Assembly (NCBI RefSeq): GCF_022811685.1
Contig: NZ_CP094532.1
Coordinates: forward strand, 1 to 64,000
DNA from: Chryseobacterium suipulveris
Lineage (GTDB): Bacteria; Bacteroidota; Bacteroidia; Flavobacteriales; Weeksellaceae
Reading direction: 5' to 3'
Length of the DNA: 64,000 bases
The translations under genes and the position numbers were made by a program. Of the stretch, positions 1-8,248 are shown piece by piece. Each line of letters opens with the position of its first letter. Position 1 is the stretch's first letter. A model generated the notes under the pieces. The model was not told the origin of the DNA and did no database searches. It was given only the letters and a program-made list of their open reading frames with translations.

Positions 1-39
1 CTGTTTCAGTTCATTTTTCAGATTGGGCAGTGATTCCAT
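1..39 (-). CDS. Start of an unidentified gene, cut by the window edge
   Basis: An ATG on the minus strand at 39 to 37 opens a reading frame that stays open for its 13 visible codons (MESLPNLKNELKQ) and leaves the window. The facing + strand gene starts at 168, so the two would be divergent from a 130-base shared upstream region. The visible peptide is too short to assign to a family, and the call rests only on the open frame and the arrangement. Confidence 0.35.
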   Translation of the reverse strand, partial: MESLPNLKNELKQ

Positions 40-167
40 AAAGTTGTGATTTTGTGAGGATAAAGTTAACCACATTTACCCTGAAAGATTTCTACACAAC
101 TTATAAATTTTTCATAAAGTTTTGTAACATTTTTTTTCCAACGGTAACTAATTGGTAAAATTCAACA

Positions 168-1058
168 ATGAAAAAGTTTTTTGCATTTATACTCCTCGCT
201 TCTTTCTTAAGCATTAATGCACAACAATCTGCCAACAGATTCTTTTACGAACTTACCTTTAAACCAAAGAAAGATTCGGCACGTGTAGATAAAGTGATGT
301 CGGTTTTGGATATCACCAAAGACAAATCGCTGTTTCGTGATTACACCGCAATTGCTCAAGATTCTTTATTAAAGGCCAAAGTTGAAGAAATGCAGCGGAC
401 CAAAGTTTTCCAGGATCTTTCCAAGGAAGTGAAAATGCCGAAATTCTCATTTAAAGTGACCAAGAAATATCCGGAAATGCAGATCGAGTATTCGGAAGGG
501 ATCTTAAACGGGATGACTCCGGTGCAGCTTTCGTACAAGGAAACTCCGAAATTCGACTGGAAGATGGTGCCCGGAAAAGAAAAAATCGGGGAATACCAAA
601 CCCAAAAAGCGACAACCGAATTCGGTGGTAGAAAATGGACAGCATGGTTCAGTACCGATATTCCTTTGCAGGACGGACCTTACAAGTTCTACGGTTTGCC
701 TGGACTGATCGTGAAAGTGGAAGATGCTGACAAAAATTATTCATGGGAGCTGAAAGGCAACAAGAAGATCGAGAATTTCGATGAATTGACTTACATGGAA
801 AAAATGAGACCGGGAGGAGCAGGAAGCGTGGTAGAGGTTTCTCGCGAGAAATTCGAGAAAACATTCAACGATTATAAACAGGATCCATTCTCCTCGATCA
901 AAACACAAATGACGCCGGAAATGATGTCGCAAACAATTCCCGGTGCCGGAAAAACAATCGGTGAAATGGTGAAAGAACAGGAGAAAATGTTGAAGACTTT
1001 CTACGGTTCCAACGACAATCCGGTAGAATTGCCAACTTCCGCAAAAGCCAAAAAGTAG
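168..1058 (+). CDS. GLPGLI family secreted protein
   Basis: A 296-residue protein with an N-terminal signal peptide (MKKFFAFILLASFLSINAQ, cleavage likely after about residue 19). It carries the hallmark GLPGLI motif at residues 176-181, preceded by the conserved region with W157, W160 and DGPYKFYG. The family is common in Bacteroidota and has no established biochemical function; members are exported and often occur near TonB-dependent receptors or peptidases. The C-terminal third is Met/Lys-rich. A strong hairpin terminator follows within 60 bases, so it is probably monocistronic. The ATG at 168 is the first in frame and begins a good signal peptide, which supports this start. Confidence 0.9.
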   Translation: MKKFFAFILLASFLSINAQQSANRFFYELTFKPKKDSARVDKVMSVLDITKDKSLFRDYTAIAQDSLLKAKVEEMQRTKVFQDLSKEVKMPKFSFKVTKKYPEMQIEYSEGILNGMTPVQLSYKETPKFDWKMVPGKEKIGEYQTQKATTEFGGRKWTAWFSTDIPLQDGPYKFYGLPGLIVKVEDADKNYSWELKGNKKIENFDELTYMEKMRPGGAGSVVEVSREKFEKTFNDYKQDPFSSIKTQMTPEMMSQTIPGAGKTIGEMVKEQEKMLKTFYGSNDNPVELPTSAKAKK

Positions 1059-1086
1059 CATTCATATTCACTAAATTATATTTTGG

Positions 1087-1121
1087 AAACCCGACGCAGA
1101 TTCTGTTTCGGGTTTTTTTTA
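1087..1121 (+). terminator. Rho-independent terminator after the GLPGLI gene
   Basis: The 8-bp perfect stem AAACCCGA / TCGGGTTT (1087-1094 with 1108-1115) is followed directly by a run of T. It lies 28 bases after the stop codon. Confidence 0.85.
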
Positions 1122-1173
1122 TGAAAAAAATCACTTTAGAAAAAATCCTTATTTAGATTTAATTTAAATAACG

Positions 1174-1181
1174 TATATTTG
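1174..1181 (+). promoter_or_regulatory. Flavobacterial -7 box (TATATTTG) before feoA
   Basis: The box matches the Bacteroidota consensus TAnnTTTG exactly. It overlaps the most upstream possible TTG start of feoA (1179), so translation must begin downstream, most likely at the TTG at 1200. Confidence 0.6.
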
Positions 1182-1199
1182 CCCTTCAAACATTCAGAA

Positions 1200-1451
1200 T
1201 TGAAAGGAGATATTTCAAATAAATTATGTTGCTTTCCCAAGAACCGAAGCGGGAAAATCACCGGTTACCAAAACGACGACCTGAAGATGCCCAGCAAAAT
1301 AATCGAAATGGGACTTTTGCCGGAAACCGTTTTCAGGATTCTTTATCAGGCGCCGTTCAGCGGACCGCTTTATATCGAGTTCGGTGACGAGAAAAGCAGA
1401 ATTGCACTCCGTGAAGAGGAAGCAAGATTTATCATTGTGGAAAAAACTTAA
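1200..1451 (+). CDS. feoA: Ferrous iron transport protein A (FeoA)
   Basis: A small SH3-like FeoA protein that modulates the FeoB Fe(II) transporter on the cytoplasmic side. The family core is plain: GKITGYQNDD, then KIIEMGLLPETVFRILYQAP, then the end strand IALREEEARFIIVE. The frame is open from 1179, but that first TTG lies inside a TAnnTTTG promoter box; the next start candidate, TTG at 1200, leaves a leader of about 13 bases and gives 83 residues. Initiation at a non-ATG codon is an inference because no ATG exists in frame before the conserved domain. feoB follows 155-180 bases downstream on the same strand, as expected for a feo locus. Confidence 0.8.
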   Translation: MKGDISNKLCCFPKNRSGKITGYQNDDLKMPSKIIEMGLLPETVFRILYQAPFSGPLYIEFGDEKSRIALREEEARFIIVEKT

Positions 1452-1630
1452 AGTGAATGGTGAATTCGCTTCGCTGTGAATTTCCTTGGGTGAATTTTTG
1501 AAATACCTTATCTGAACTCAAAAAAAATCTTTCATTTTTTTCTTTTGTGAGCTAAAACGAAGCATTTGTAAAGTTGAGTTTAAATTAAATAAAGAAGATT
1601 TCCTTTGTGCCTTTTGTGGTTAATATCAAG

Positions 1631-3664
1631 ATGCAGACAGATAAAAACAAACAAATCCTTTTAGTTGGAAATCCTAACGTAGGGAAATCCACGGTTTTCA
1701 ACCTGCTCTGCAACAAAAATCAGAAAACCGGGAATTACGCAGGAGTTACCGTAGCAAGTCACTCGGGAAATTATTCCTATAAAGGTGATGAAGTCGAAGT
1801 AGTCGATTTACCCGGTTCCTACAGCATTTATCCCACTTCCGAAGACGAGGCGATTTTTTCCAAATTTCTTATCGACGAACAGCAGAAATACGCCGGAGTC
1901 GTTTATATTCTCGAAGCATTAAGCATTAAAAGGGGGTTGCTCCTTTTCCAGCAGATCCAGGATTTAGGAATTCCTGTGATGCTCGTCGTGAACCAAATTG
2001 ATCAGGCGGAACGTCGCGGGATTACCATCGATCTTGAAGAACTTTCCAACGAACTCGGCGTGAAAGTTTTGAAAACCGACGCAAAACACAATCAGGGAAT
2101 CGACGAGTTGCGCGAGGAAATCTACAAAGCAAGCTTCACCAAATCAGAAAAAGTTTCGTTTGAAATTCCTTTGGAGCAGAAAGGTTTGGTGTTCAAAATC
2201 CTGCACGAAACCCACGAACAAAACCAATACAAAGTCTGGACTTTGCTCGCTTCCGACACCTACATCGGGAAACTGGAAACGGTTAAAGACCAGATGAATG
2301 ATGACGATATAAAGTGCTTGGTTCCTAAAAGATTACAGACTCAGGAAACCATTCGCCGTTATCAGAATATCGATAAAATCATTGGTAAAGTTCTTTCAAA
2401 AAAGCCACAGTTTAAGGAACTCCTTACCGAAAAATTAGACAGGGTTTTGGTACACAAAGTTTGGGGTTACCTGATTTTTGCGATGATTCTTTTGATCATT
2501 TTCCAGAGCGTTTTCTTTTTGGCAGAATATCCGATGAACTGGATTTCTGAATTTTTCCTCGGACTTTCGACTTTTGCCAACCAACATCTTCCTGAAGGTC
2601 CGGTCAATTCATTAATTGCCAACGGAATTATTCCCGGAATCGGGGGAATCGCAGTTTTCGCTCCGCAGATTGGAATCCTACTCTATTTCCTTTATCTCCT
2701 CGAAGATTCTGGTTATATGGCAAGAGTGATCTTCTTGATGGACAGGTTTTTACGTCCGTTTGGACTGAACGGAAAAAGTATCGTTCCGCTCGTTTCGGGA
2801 ACTGCGTGTGCGATTCCCGCAATCATGTCCACGAGAAATATCGAAAATGTAAAAGAGCGGCTGATCACGATTTTGGTAACGCCGTTTATGACCTGTTCAG
2901 CGCGACTTCCTGTTTACAGCATCATTATCGGACTCATTATTCCCAACAAATATTTTGGCGGGGTCAGCTATAAAGCATTGGCGTTGATGGCGATGTACTT
3001 CGTCGGATTTCTGATGTCGCTGCTCGCTTCATTATTGTTAAAGAAAATCATTAAGAACAAGGGTACCTCTTTCCTTGTGATGGATTTGCCTTCGTACAAA
3101 ATGCCGCTTTTCGGTTACGATTTCAAACTGGTTTTGGGCAAGGTTTGGGAATTCATCACGGGTGCGGGAAAAATTATTTTCTTCTTCAGTATCGTGATTT
3201 GGTTTTTCAGCTATATCGGTCCGAAGCAAAATCCAGATGATTTGGTGGCGACCAACGTGAAACTCGAAAATTCCTACCTTGCAAAAATGGGAAGAGGAAT
3301 CGAACCTGCAATCGCACCACTCGGTTATGACTGGAAAATGGGAGTAGGAATCCTGACAAGTTTCGTGGCACGGGAAGTTTTTGTGGGCACGATGTCAACA
3401 CTTTACAGCTTGGACGAAGAAGCACCTGAAGGAAAAATCATCGACAAAATGAGAAACGACACCTATCCGAACGGTGAGAAAGTTTTCAGTTTTGCAACGG
3501 GAGTTTCGATTCTGTTTTTCTACGCGTTTGCGATGCAGTGCGTATCGACTTTGGCGGTGGTTTACCGGGAAACCAAATCCTGGAAATGGACGATGGCGCA
3601 GCTTTTTGGGATGTCGGGATTGGCGTATATTGCTTCACTGATTGTGTATCAGCTGTTTAAGTAG
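1631..3664 (+). CDS. feoB: Ferrous iron transporter FeoB
   Basis: A GTPase-coupled inner-membrane Fe(II) transporter of about 677 residues. The N-terminal G domain shows G1 GNPNVGKS (residues 13-20), G3 DLPG (59-62) and G4 NQID (121-124), followed by the helical spacer to about residue 280. The polytopic domain begins near VWGYLIFAMILLIIF and holds the two conserved gate regions, with Cys in SGTACAIPAIMSTR and TPFMTCSARLPVY. The ATG at 1631 is chosen: an upstream GTG at 1607 would add an eight-residue extension before the G domain, and this family normally starts just before the P-loop. feoA lies upstream and a small Cys-rich membrane protein downstream, completing a Bacteroidota feo locus. 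Confidence 0.96.
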   Translation: MQTDKNKQILLVGNPNVGKSTVFNLLCNKNQKTGNYAGVTVASHSGNYSYKGDEVEVVDLPGSYSIYPTSEDEAIFSKFLIDEQQKYAGVVYILEALSIKRGLLLFQQIQDLGIPVMLVVNQIDQAERRGITIDLEELSNELGVKVLKTDAKHNQGIDELREEIYKASFTKSEKVSFEIPLEQKGLVFKILHETHEQNQYKVWTLLASDTYIGKLETVKDQMNDDDIKCLVPKRLQTQETIRRYQNIDKIIGKVLSKKPQFKELLTEKLDRVLVHKVWGYLIFAMILLIIFQSVFFLAEYPMNWISEFFLGLSTFANQHLPEGPVNSLIANGIIPGIGGIAVFAPQIGILLYFLYLLEDSGYMARVIFLMDRFLRPFGLNGKSIVPLVSGTACAIPAIMSTRNIENVKERLITILVTPFMTCSARLPVYSIIIGLIIPNKYFGGVSYKALALMAMYFVGFLMSLLASLLLKKIIKNKGTSFLVMDLPSYKMPLFGYDFKLVLGKVWEFITGAGKIIFFFSIVIWFFSYIGPKQNPDDLVATNVKLENSYLAKMGRGIEPAIAPLGYDWKMGVGILTSFVAREVFVGTMSTLYSLDEEAPEGKIIDKMRNDTYPNGEKVFSFATGVSILFFYAFAMQCVSTLAVVYRETKSWKWTMAQLFGMSGLAYIASLIVYQLFK

Positions 3665-3725
3665 TTTGATGTGATTTGAAAAATTTGATAATTATTTGAT
3701 TTGTTGTAACTTTATCAAACGAGGA

Positions 3726-3785
3726 ACCTCAAACGACCTCAAACGACCTCAAACCATTTCAAACAACCTCAAACCATTTCAAATC
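3726..3785 (+). repeat. Six tandem decamers (ACCTCAAACG type)
   Basis: Six consecutive 10-bp units follow the pattern ACCTCAAACG or ATTTCAAACA. The 60 bases before them are rich in the complementary TTTGA word, so the stretch could fold on itself. A related decamer array in the opposite orientation lies at 11290-11330. Confidence 0.8.
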
Positions 3786-3796
3786 TAAAAAAAATT

Positions 3797-3943
3797 ATGG
3801 ATTCACTAATCATTCAATACATCATCATCGCGGTTTTGGTTTTGGGAGCGTTCTGGTATTTTTTCAGATGGATCAGAAACAACTTCACCAAAAAGAAAAC
3901 CCACGGAAAAGAGCCGTACTGCGATAAATGCAGCGGGCATTAA
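3797..3943 (+). CDS. FeoB-associated Cys-rich membrane protein
   Basis: A 48-residue protein with one membrane helix (residues 4-23, IIQYIIIAVLVLGAFWYFF), then a basic stretch (RWIRNNFTKKK) and a C-terminal Cys pair in YCDKCSGH. Size, topology, the CxxC pair and the position directly after feoB match the small Cys-rich membrane proteins annotated as FeoB-associated in Bacteroidota. A role in Fe(II) handling at the exit or entry of FeoB is inferred from context; no function is proven for the family. The 132 bases separating it from feoB contain a decamer repeat array, so it may be read through from feoB or have its own promoter. Confidence 0.85.
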   Translation: MDSLIIQYIIIAVLVLGAFWYFFRWIRNNFTKKKTHGKEPYCDKCSGH

Positions 3944-3971
3944 GCAGATACTTCGGTTAGATTTCTTTTAT

Positions 3972-3979
3972 TAAATTTG
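3972..3979 (+). promoter_or_regulatory. Flavobacterial -7 box (TAAATTTG) before the Uma2 gene
   Basis: The exact TAnnTTTG box ends 15 bases before the ATG at 3995 and overlaps the upstream TTG at 3977, which argues against that codon as the start. Confidence 0.6.
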
Positions 3980-3994
3980 TACAAAAGCACTGCA

Positions 3995-4576
3995 ATGGAA
4001 ATCACCAGTTTAAGCCAACTCGACCTCAATAAATCTTACACCTATGCGGATTATCTTCTGTGGAGATTGAAAGAACGTGTTGAACTTTTCAAGGGGAAAG
4101 TATTCAAGATGATTCCCGCTCCTGCAAGAATTCATCAGGATATTTTAAGAAATATCAACCGGAAATTCGATGTTTTTTTCCATAATCAAGCTTGTAAAAT
4201 CTATTTTGCTCCCTTCGATGTTCGTCTTCCAAACAAAGATGGCGAGGTGAGAACTGTTGTACAGCCAGACTTGTGCGTGATTTGTGATTTGACGAAACTG
4301 GATGATAAGGGATGTATTGGTGCACCTGATTTTATTGTTGAAATTCTTTCGCTAGGAAATACCAAAAAAGAGATGGATTATAAATTCAGCATCTACGAGG
4401 AAGCAGGCGTTTTAGAATATTGGATTGTGCATCCCACCGATAAAAATGTTCAGCCATTTGTTTTGAGAGACGGCATTTTCATCGGATTAAAGCCAGCAAC
4501 AGAAGGCGAAACCATTACTTCCGAAGCGTTTCCCGAGTTGAGCTTTGAAGTGGATGAGATTTTTGTAAATCTGTAA
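3995..4576 (+). CDS. Uma2 family (DUF820) PD-(D/E)XK nuclease-like protein
   Basis: A protein of about 193 residues of the Uma2/DUF820 family, which has a restriction-endonuclease-like PD-(D/E)XK fold. The signature strands are present: VVQPDLCVICD (the first acidic residue), then GAPDFIVEILS with the conserved D and E, then EYWIVHP. The N-terminal part holds the usual YLLWRL...VELFKGKVFKM segment followed by an HQDILRNI helix. Family members occur in large numbers in cyanobacteria and some Bacteroidota; their substrate is unknown and nuclease activity is inferred from the fold. The ATG at 3995 is preferred over a TTG at 3977 because a promoter box covers the latter. It looks monocistronic. 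Confidence 0.88.
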   Translation: MEITSLSQLDLNKSYTYADYLLWRLKERVELFKGKVFKMIPAPARIHQDILRNINRKFDVFFHNQACKIYFAPFDVRLPNKDGEVRTVVQPDLCVICDLTKLDDKGCIGAPDFIVEILSLGNTKKEMDYKFSIYEEAGVLEYWIVHPTDKNVQPFVLRDGIFIGLKPATEGETITSEAFPELSFEVDEIFVNL

Positions 4577-4654
4577 AAATTTTCATAAGATTTTAGTCCA
4601 GCTAAGCACGAGAATTCTTATTGAATTCTTAATTTTCCCTACTTTTATTATTCG

Positions 4655-4662
4655 TATTTTTG
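4655..4662 (+). promoter_or_regulatory. Flavobacterial -7 box (TATTTTTG) before glmM
   Basis: The exact TAnnTTTG match lies 36 bases before the ATG of the phosphoglucosamine mutase gene. Confidence 0.55.
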
Positions 4663-4697
4663 CAGCAATTAATTTTGTTTAAAATTCGAATTACAAT

Positions 4698-6080
4698 ATG
4701 GCACTCATCAAATCCATTTCGGGAATCCGCGGAACCATCGGCGGAAAAGTTGACGAAAACCTTACGCCACTTGATGTGGTGAAATTTACCTCCGCATTCG
4801 GAACTTGGCTCCAGAACAATAAGGACAAAAAAGATTTAACTTTAGTTATCGGTCGAGATGCGCGTATTTCAGGCTCAATGGTGAATTCTTTGGTGACGGC
4901 GACGCTTCAAGGATTAGGAATTAACGTTGTGGATTTGGGGCTTTCTACAACGCCGACCGTGGAAGTGATGGTTCCAGAACTGAATGCCGATGGTGGAATT
5001 ATTCTTACCGCCTCTCATAACCCTAAACAGTGGAACGCACTGAAACTCCTTAACGAAAAAGGCGAATTCATCAACGGTAAAGATGGTGCAGAAGTTTTGG
5101 CTTTGGCGGAAAGTGAAGATTTTGATTATGCCGAAGTGGATCACCTCGGAAAATATGAGGAACGCTACAACGCTCTCGACATCCACATTCAAAAAATTCT
5201 CGATTTGCCGACGGTAGATGCAGAAGCTATTAAAGCCAAGAAATTCAAAGTCGTTGTCGATGCAGTAAATTCTACGGGAGGAATCGCGATTCCGCAACTT
5301 TTGGAGGAATTAGGATGTGAAATCATCAAGCTATACTGTGAACCGAACGGACATTTTCCGCACAATCCGGAACCGTTGAAGGAACATTTGGGAGACATTT
5401 GCGAACTGGTGAAAAAGGAAAAAGCGGATATGGGAATTGTGGTGGATCCTGATGTGGACCGATTGGCTTTGGTTGATGAAAATGGCGAGCTTTTCGGTGA
5501 GGAATACACTTTGGTTGCCGTTGCCGATTATCTTTTGAGAAATAAAAAAGGAGCAGCAATTTCTAATTTAAGTTCGAGTCGCGCATTGAGGGATGTGGCA
5601 AGAAACCTAGGTTCAGAGTATTTTGCAAGTGCAGTGGGAGAAGTGAATGTGGTGACTTTAATGAAAGAAAAAAATGCAGTCATCGGTGGTGAAGGAAATG
5701 GCGGAATCATCTATCCAGACCTTCATTACGGAAGAGATTCTTTGGTGGGAGTTGCACTTTTTCTGACACATCTCGCGAAAGAAAACAAAACCGTTTCCGA
5801 ACTCAGAGCGACTTATCCGAGTTACTTTATGGGCAAAAAGAAAATCGAGCTGACTCCCGATATCGACGTCGATTCGCTTTTAACCAAGATGGAAAAAGAA
5901 TATCAAAATGAGGAAGTTTCCATAGTTGACGGTGTGAAAATCGATTTTGAAAAAAACTGGGTTCATTTAAGAAAATCCAATACCGAACCGATTATCAGGA
6001 TTTATACCGAAGCGTTTTCGCAGGAAGAAGCTGATGAACTGGGAGATCAGATGATTGCGAAAATCAGGAGCTTGATTTAG
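4698..6080 (+). CDS. glmM: Phosphoglucosamine mutase (alpha-D-phosphohexomutase family)
   Basis: A 460-residue phosphohexomutase that interconverts glucosamine-6-phosphate and glucosamine-1-phosphate on the route to UDP-GlcNAc. The active-site phosphoserine loop is TASHNP (104-109, S106), the Mg-binding loop is DPDVDR (250-255), the sugar-binding loop is GEGNGG, and the C-terminal phosphate-binding loop is RKSNTEPIIRIY. All four domains are complete. Assignment to glucosamine rather than mannose or glucose rests on the usual Bacteroidota annotation of this subfamily and on there being one copy here; substrate specificity cannot be read from the sequence with certainty. It has its own promoter box upstream. 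Confidence 0.85.
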   Translation: MALIKSISGIRGTIGGKVDENLTPLDVVKFTSAFGTWLQNNKDKKDLTLVIGRDARISGSMVNSLVTATLQGLGINVVDLGLSTTPTVEVMVPELNADGGIILTASHNPKQWNALKLLNEKGEFINGKDGAEVLALAESEDFDYAEVDHLGKYEERYNALDIHIQKILDLPTVDAEAIKAKKFKVVVDAVNSTGGIAIPQLLEELGCEIIKLYCEPNGHFPHNPEPLKEHLGDICELVKKEKADMGIVVDPDVDRLALVDENGELFGEEYTLVAVADYLLRNKKGAAISNLSSSRALRDVARNLGSEYFASAVGEVNVVTLMKEKNAVIGGEGNGGIIYPDLHYGRDSLVGVALFLTHLAKENKTVSELRATYPSYFMGKKKIELTPDIDVDSLLTKMEKEYQNEEVSIVDGVKIDFEKNWVHLRKSNTEPIIRIYTEAFSQEEADELGDQMIAKIRSLI

Positions 6081-6139
6081 AAGAGCTGCAAAAAGTATTT
6101 GCAATTATTGAAATTTTTTATTTAATTTTAAACAAAGTT

Positions 6140-6147
6140 TAGATTTG
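6140..6147 (+). promoter_or_regulatory. Possible -7 box (TAGATTTG) overlapping the antitoxin start
   Basis: This exact TAnnTTTG string ends on the only usable start codon (TTG, 6145-6147) of the antitoxin gene. If it is a real promoter, the mRNA would lack the start codon, so it may be coincidence or serve an internal start. Confidence 0.25.
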
Positions 6148-6360
6148 ACCATTACCATCAATCCAAAAAACCAAAAGGAGCTAAGAAAAGTAAAAACCTT
6201 TCTTAAAGCTATTGAAGTGGATTTTTGGGAATCCAAAGACCATCCTGAAACTGCTTATCTTAATTCGACAGAAGCCAACAAAAAGCATTTGCAAGCTTCA
6301 TTAAAAGAAGCTGAAGAAGAAAAGTTGGTGGAAATTAAGTTGGATGATTTATGGAAATAA
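6145..6360 (+). CDS. Putative type II antitoxin (YoeB partner)
   Basis: A 71-residue, highly charged protein (MTITINPKNQKELRKVKTFLKAI...) ending in an acidic/Leu-rich tail (EEKLVEIKLDDLWK). It overlaps the start of a YoeB/Txe-type toxin gene by 10 bases, the usual arrangement of an antitoxin-first addiction module. The protein resembles the small RelB/DUF2683-like antitoxins paired with Txe/YoeB toxins in flavobacteria rather than classic YefM. No ATG or GTG exists in this frame, so the TTG at 6145 is the only start that keeps the whole domain. The reading frame is intact, unlike that of the adjacent toxin. Confidence 0.7.
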   Translation: MTITINPKNQKELRKVKTFLKAIEVDFWESKDHPETAYLNSTEANKKHLQASLKEAEEEKLVEIKLDDLWK

Positions 6361-6613
6361 GATTTGCCATCCAAGCGAAAAAGGATTTAGATTATTGGAG
6401 GAAAACTGGTAGCAAAGCAATACAGAATAAGATTACAAGAATGCTTTCGGAAATCTTAGAAAACCCAAATTCCCTAAAAGGAATTGGAAAACCTGAATTA
6501 TTGAGCACAATTTATCGGGATGCTATAGCCGAAGAATTGATAAAGAGCACCGCTTGGTGTACAAAGTGGAAAACGAGATCATCAAAATAATTGCATTGCG
6601 TTTTCACTATTAG
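6351..6613 (+). pseudogene. YoeB/Txe family toxin gene with a one-base frameshift
   Basis: The first frame (from ATG 6351) reads as the N-terminal half of a YoeB ribosome-dependent mRNA interferase (IRFAIQAKKDLDYWRKTGSK... GIGKPELL) and then turns to nonsense, stopping at 6590. The -1 frame from about 6504 continues the family exactly: HNLSG, then YSRRIDKEHRLVYKV, ending ALRFHY with a stop at 6611-6613. Inserting one A in TTGAGCAC at 6501-6508 would restore the family-typical LLKHNLSG. The catalytic Arg (EHR) and the terminal His-Tyr pair of YoeB lie beyond the shift, so the protein made from this sequence should be inactive. The antitoxin immediately upstream is intact. Confidence 0.85.
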
Positions 6614-6684
6614 ATTAAAATATTAAATACGTTTTTCGATGGCTGCAAGGTAATTTCATCCATTGAAAAAACAGAGAACATAGA

Positions 6685-8055
6685 TTGGAAGAATTTTTTG
6701 AAAACGAACTTGTCCAGAAGTTCGAGAAGATGACCGAAAATAATGAGGAACTGTACTTCGAGACCGAAGAAATGGAAGACATCATTATTTTCTACCTGGA
6801 AATGGGCGACGTTTTTTATGCCGAACTGGCAACCAATTACGGGCTGAAAATCCACCCCAATTCCATCGAGCTGAAAACCAAGAAATTTGAGGTGATGCTC
6901 GAACTTGAAAATTTCACTCAGGCAAAGGAACTGATGGAAGAACTCCGCGAAACATCGATGGAGACGCTTGATTACTTGGTTTGCTGCGCGAAATACTATT
7001 CCATGCTCGGAAATCCGAGACGTGCCATTGAGTTTTGCGAAAAAGCACTTCCGCTTGAAGAGGAGGAAAATTTCCTGCACAACTTCATCGCCGATGAATA
7101 TGTGAACCTGGAAGATCCTTTCAACGCGCTGAAACATTACAAACTTGCACTGCAGTTTGATCCGCTCGACGACTATTCCTTAGAAAACGTGATGTTCTGC
7201 TTCAACCAGCTGAACAGAAATGACGAAGCGATTGAGTTTCTGAACGGATACCTCGACAAATATTCCTTTTCTGAAACCGCTTGGTTTGAGTACGGACAAT
7301 ACTATTTCAACCGGAAAAATTATCAGGAAGCGATCAAAGGTTTCGACTATCTTCTGGCGATCAATTCGGAAGCAGTGGGTGTTTATGCCAACAAAGCCGC
7401 TTGTTACGAGGCGATGGAAGAATGGCAGAAAGCGATCTCGGTTTATGAGGAAATGCTGGAACTGGAATACACAAAATCCTTTACCTATTACAAAATCGGA
7501 TTGTGCTACAAAGAAAACAAACAGCCCGTTTTGGCGTTGAATGCTTTCCAAAAATCACTTCGAGACGATCCACAATTTTACCTCTCGATGATGGAGCAGT
7601 CCTATATTTACGAAGACATGGGCGGAATGAAAGAAGCGCTGCATTTTGCAAAAGAGGCCGTTTCGCTGAACGAAAACAATCTGGATTACCAGAAACGTCT
7701 CGCTTTCCTGTACATCGATTCGGGAAGGTTCGAGGAAAGTTTGGAATGCCTGAAAAAACTGGTGGATTACGAACCGCAAAGGTTTTATAATTGGTATGCA
7801 TATTCCGAAGTCCTGATGCTAGTCGGTGAATACGAAGAAGCGATTGCGGTATTAAAGAACGCCACAAAAACGCACAACCGCGCCGAACTTTATTATCAGC
7901 TCAGCAACTGCTATTTCCATATGAACAACCAGAAACAGGGTAGAAATGTGCTTTCCATCGCGTTGGAACTCGACCCCAATCTGTTGGAAGATATGCAGCA
8001 GAAATATCCTTTCATCAAAGAAGAAGCAGAAAAGGTGAAGACAAAGAAAAAGTAA
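6685..8055 (+). CDS. Tetratricopeptide repeat protein
   Basis: A 456-residue cytoplasmic protein built almost entirely of TPR helices: repeated units with the W/L-G-Y-A-P spacing (for example AWFEYGQYYFNRKNYQEAIKGF, YYKIGLCYKENKQPVLALNAF and AYSEVLMLVGEYEEAIAVLKNA), about eleven in all. It has no signal peptide or membrane segment. TPR arrays are protein-binding scaffolds; the partner is unknown. The protein is conserved in Chryseobacterium-like genomes. The only in-frame start before the first repeat is the TTG at 6685, since a stop codon precedes it at 6664, so a TTG start is used. The C-terminus is lysine-rich. A clear terminator follows. Confidence 0.82.
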   Translation: MEEFFENELVQKFEKMTENNEELYFETEEMEDIIIFYLEMGDVFYAELATNYGLKIHPNSIELKTKKFEVMLELENFTQAKELMEELRETSMETLDYLVCCAKYYSMLGNPRRAIEFCEKALPLEEEENFLHNFIADEYVNLEDPFNALKHYKLALQFDPLDDYSLENVMFCFNQLNRNDEAIEFLNGYLDKYSFSETAWFEYGQYYFNRKNYQEAIKGFDYLLAINSEAVGVYANKAACYEAMEEWQKAISVYEEMLELEYTKSFTYYKIGLCYKENKQPVLALNAFQKSLRDDPQFYLSMMEQSYIYEDMGGMKEALHFAKEAVSLNENNLDYQKRLAFLYIDSGRFEESLECLKKLVDYEPQRFYNWYAYSEVLMLVGEYEEAIAVLKNATKTHNRAELYYQLSNCYFHMNNQKQGRNVLSIALELDPNLLEDMQQKYPFIKEEAEKVKTKKK

Positions 8056-8091
8056 ATTTTTGCCGGACAATTTGAATTATGTAGATAAAGC

Positions 8092-8121
8092 AAAGTTCTC
8101 ATTGATTTGAGAACTTTTTTG
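8092..8121 (+). terminator. Rho-independent terminator after the TPR gene
   Basis: The 10-bp perfect stem AAAGTTCTCA / TGAGAACTTT (8092-8101 with 8108-8117) has a 6-base loop and is followed by a T run. Confidence 0.85.
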
Positions 8122-8248
8122 ATCCTTCGAAAATTCATAGAATAGGGAGAAAAGAGAGATTGCCTCCCTGTGAAACACGCTGATTCACATATCTTTAATT
8201 TCGAATCAGATAGGATCCCTACAAAGTTTCTATTTGTTATGATGAAGA

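Noticed and set aside
741..1134. Long minus-strand open frames opposite the GLPGLI gene
   Set aside because: They are shadows of a well-supported plus-strand gene; the translations are Phe/Leu/Ser-rich antisense products.
1441..1606. Possible regulator site between feoA and feoB (GTGAAT repeats near 1453-1500)
   Set aside because: The short GTGAAT/GAATTC words are too weak to call an operator or a hairpin with confidence.
4914..5509. Minus-strand open frames of 106-127 residues inside glmM
   Set aside because: They lie within the conserved phosphoglucosamine mutase and have no recognisable features.
7481..7867. Minus-strand open frame of 128 residues inside the TPR gene
   Set aside because: It is an antisense frame within a coding repeat protein; Arg/Pro/Ser-rich with no domain.
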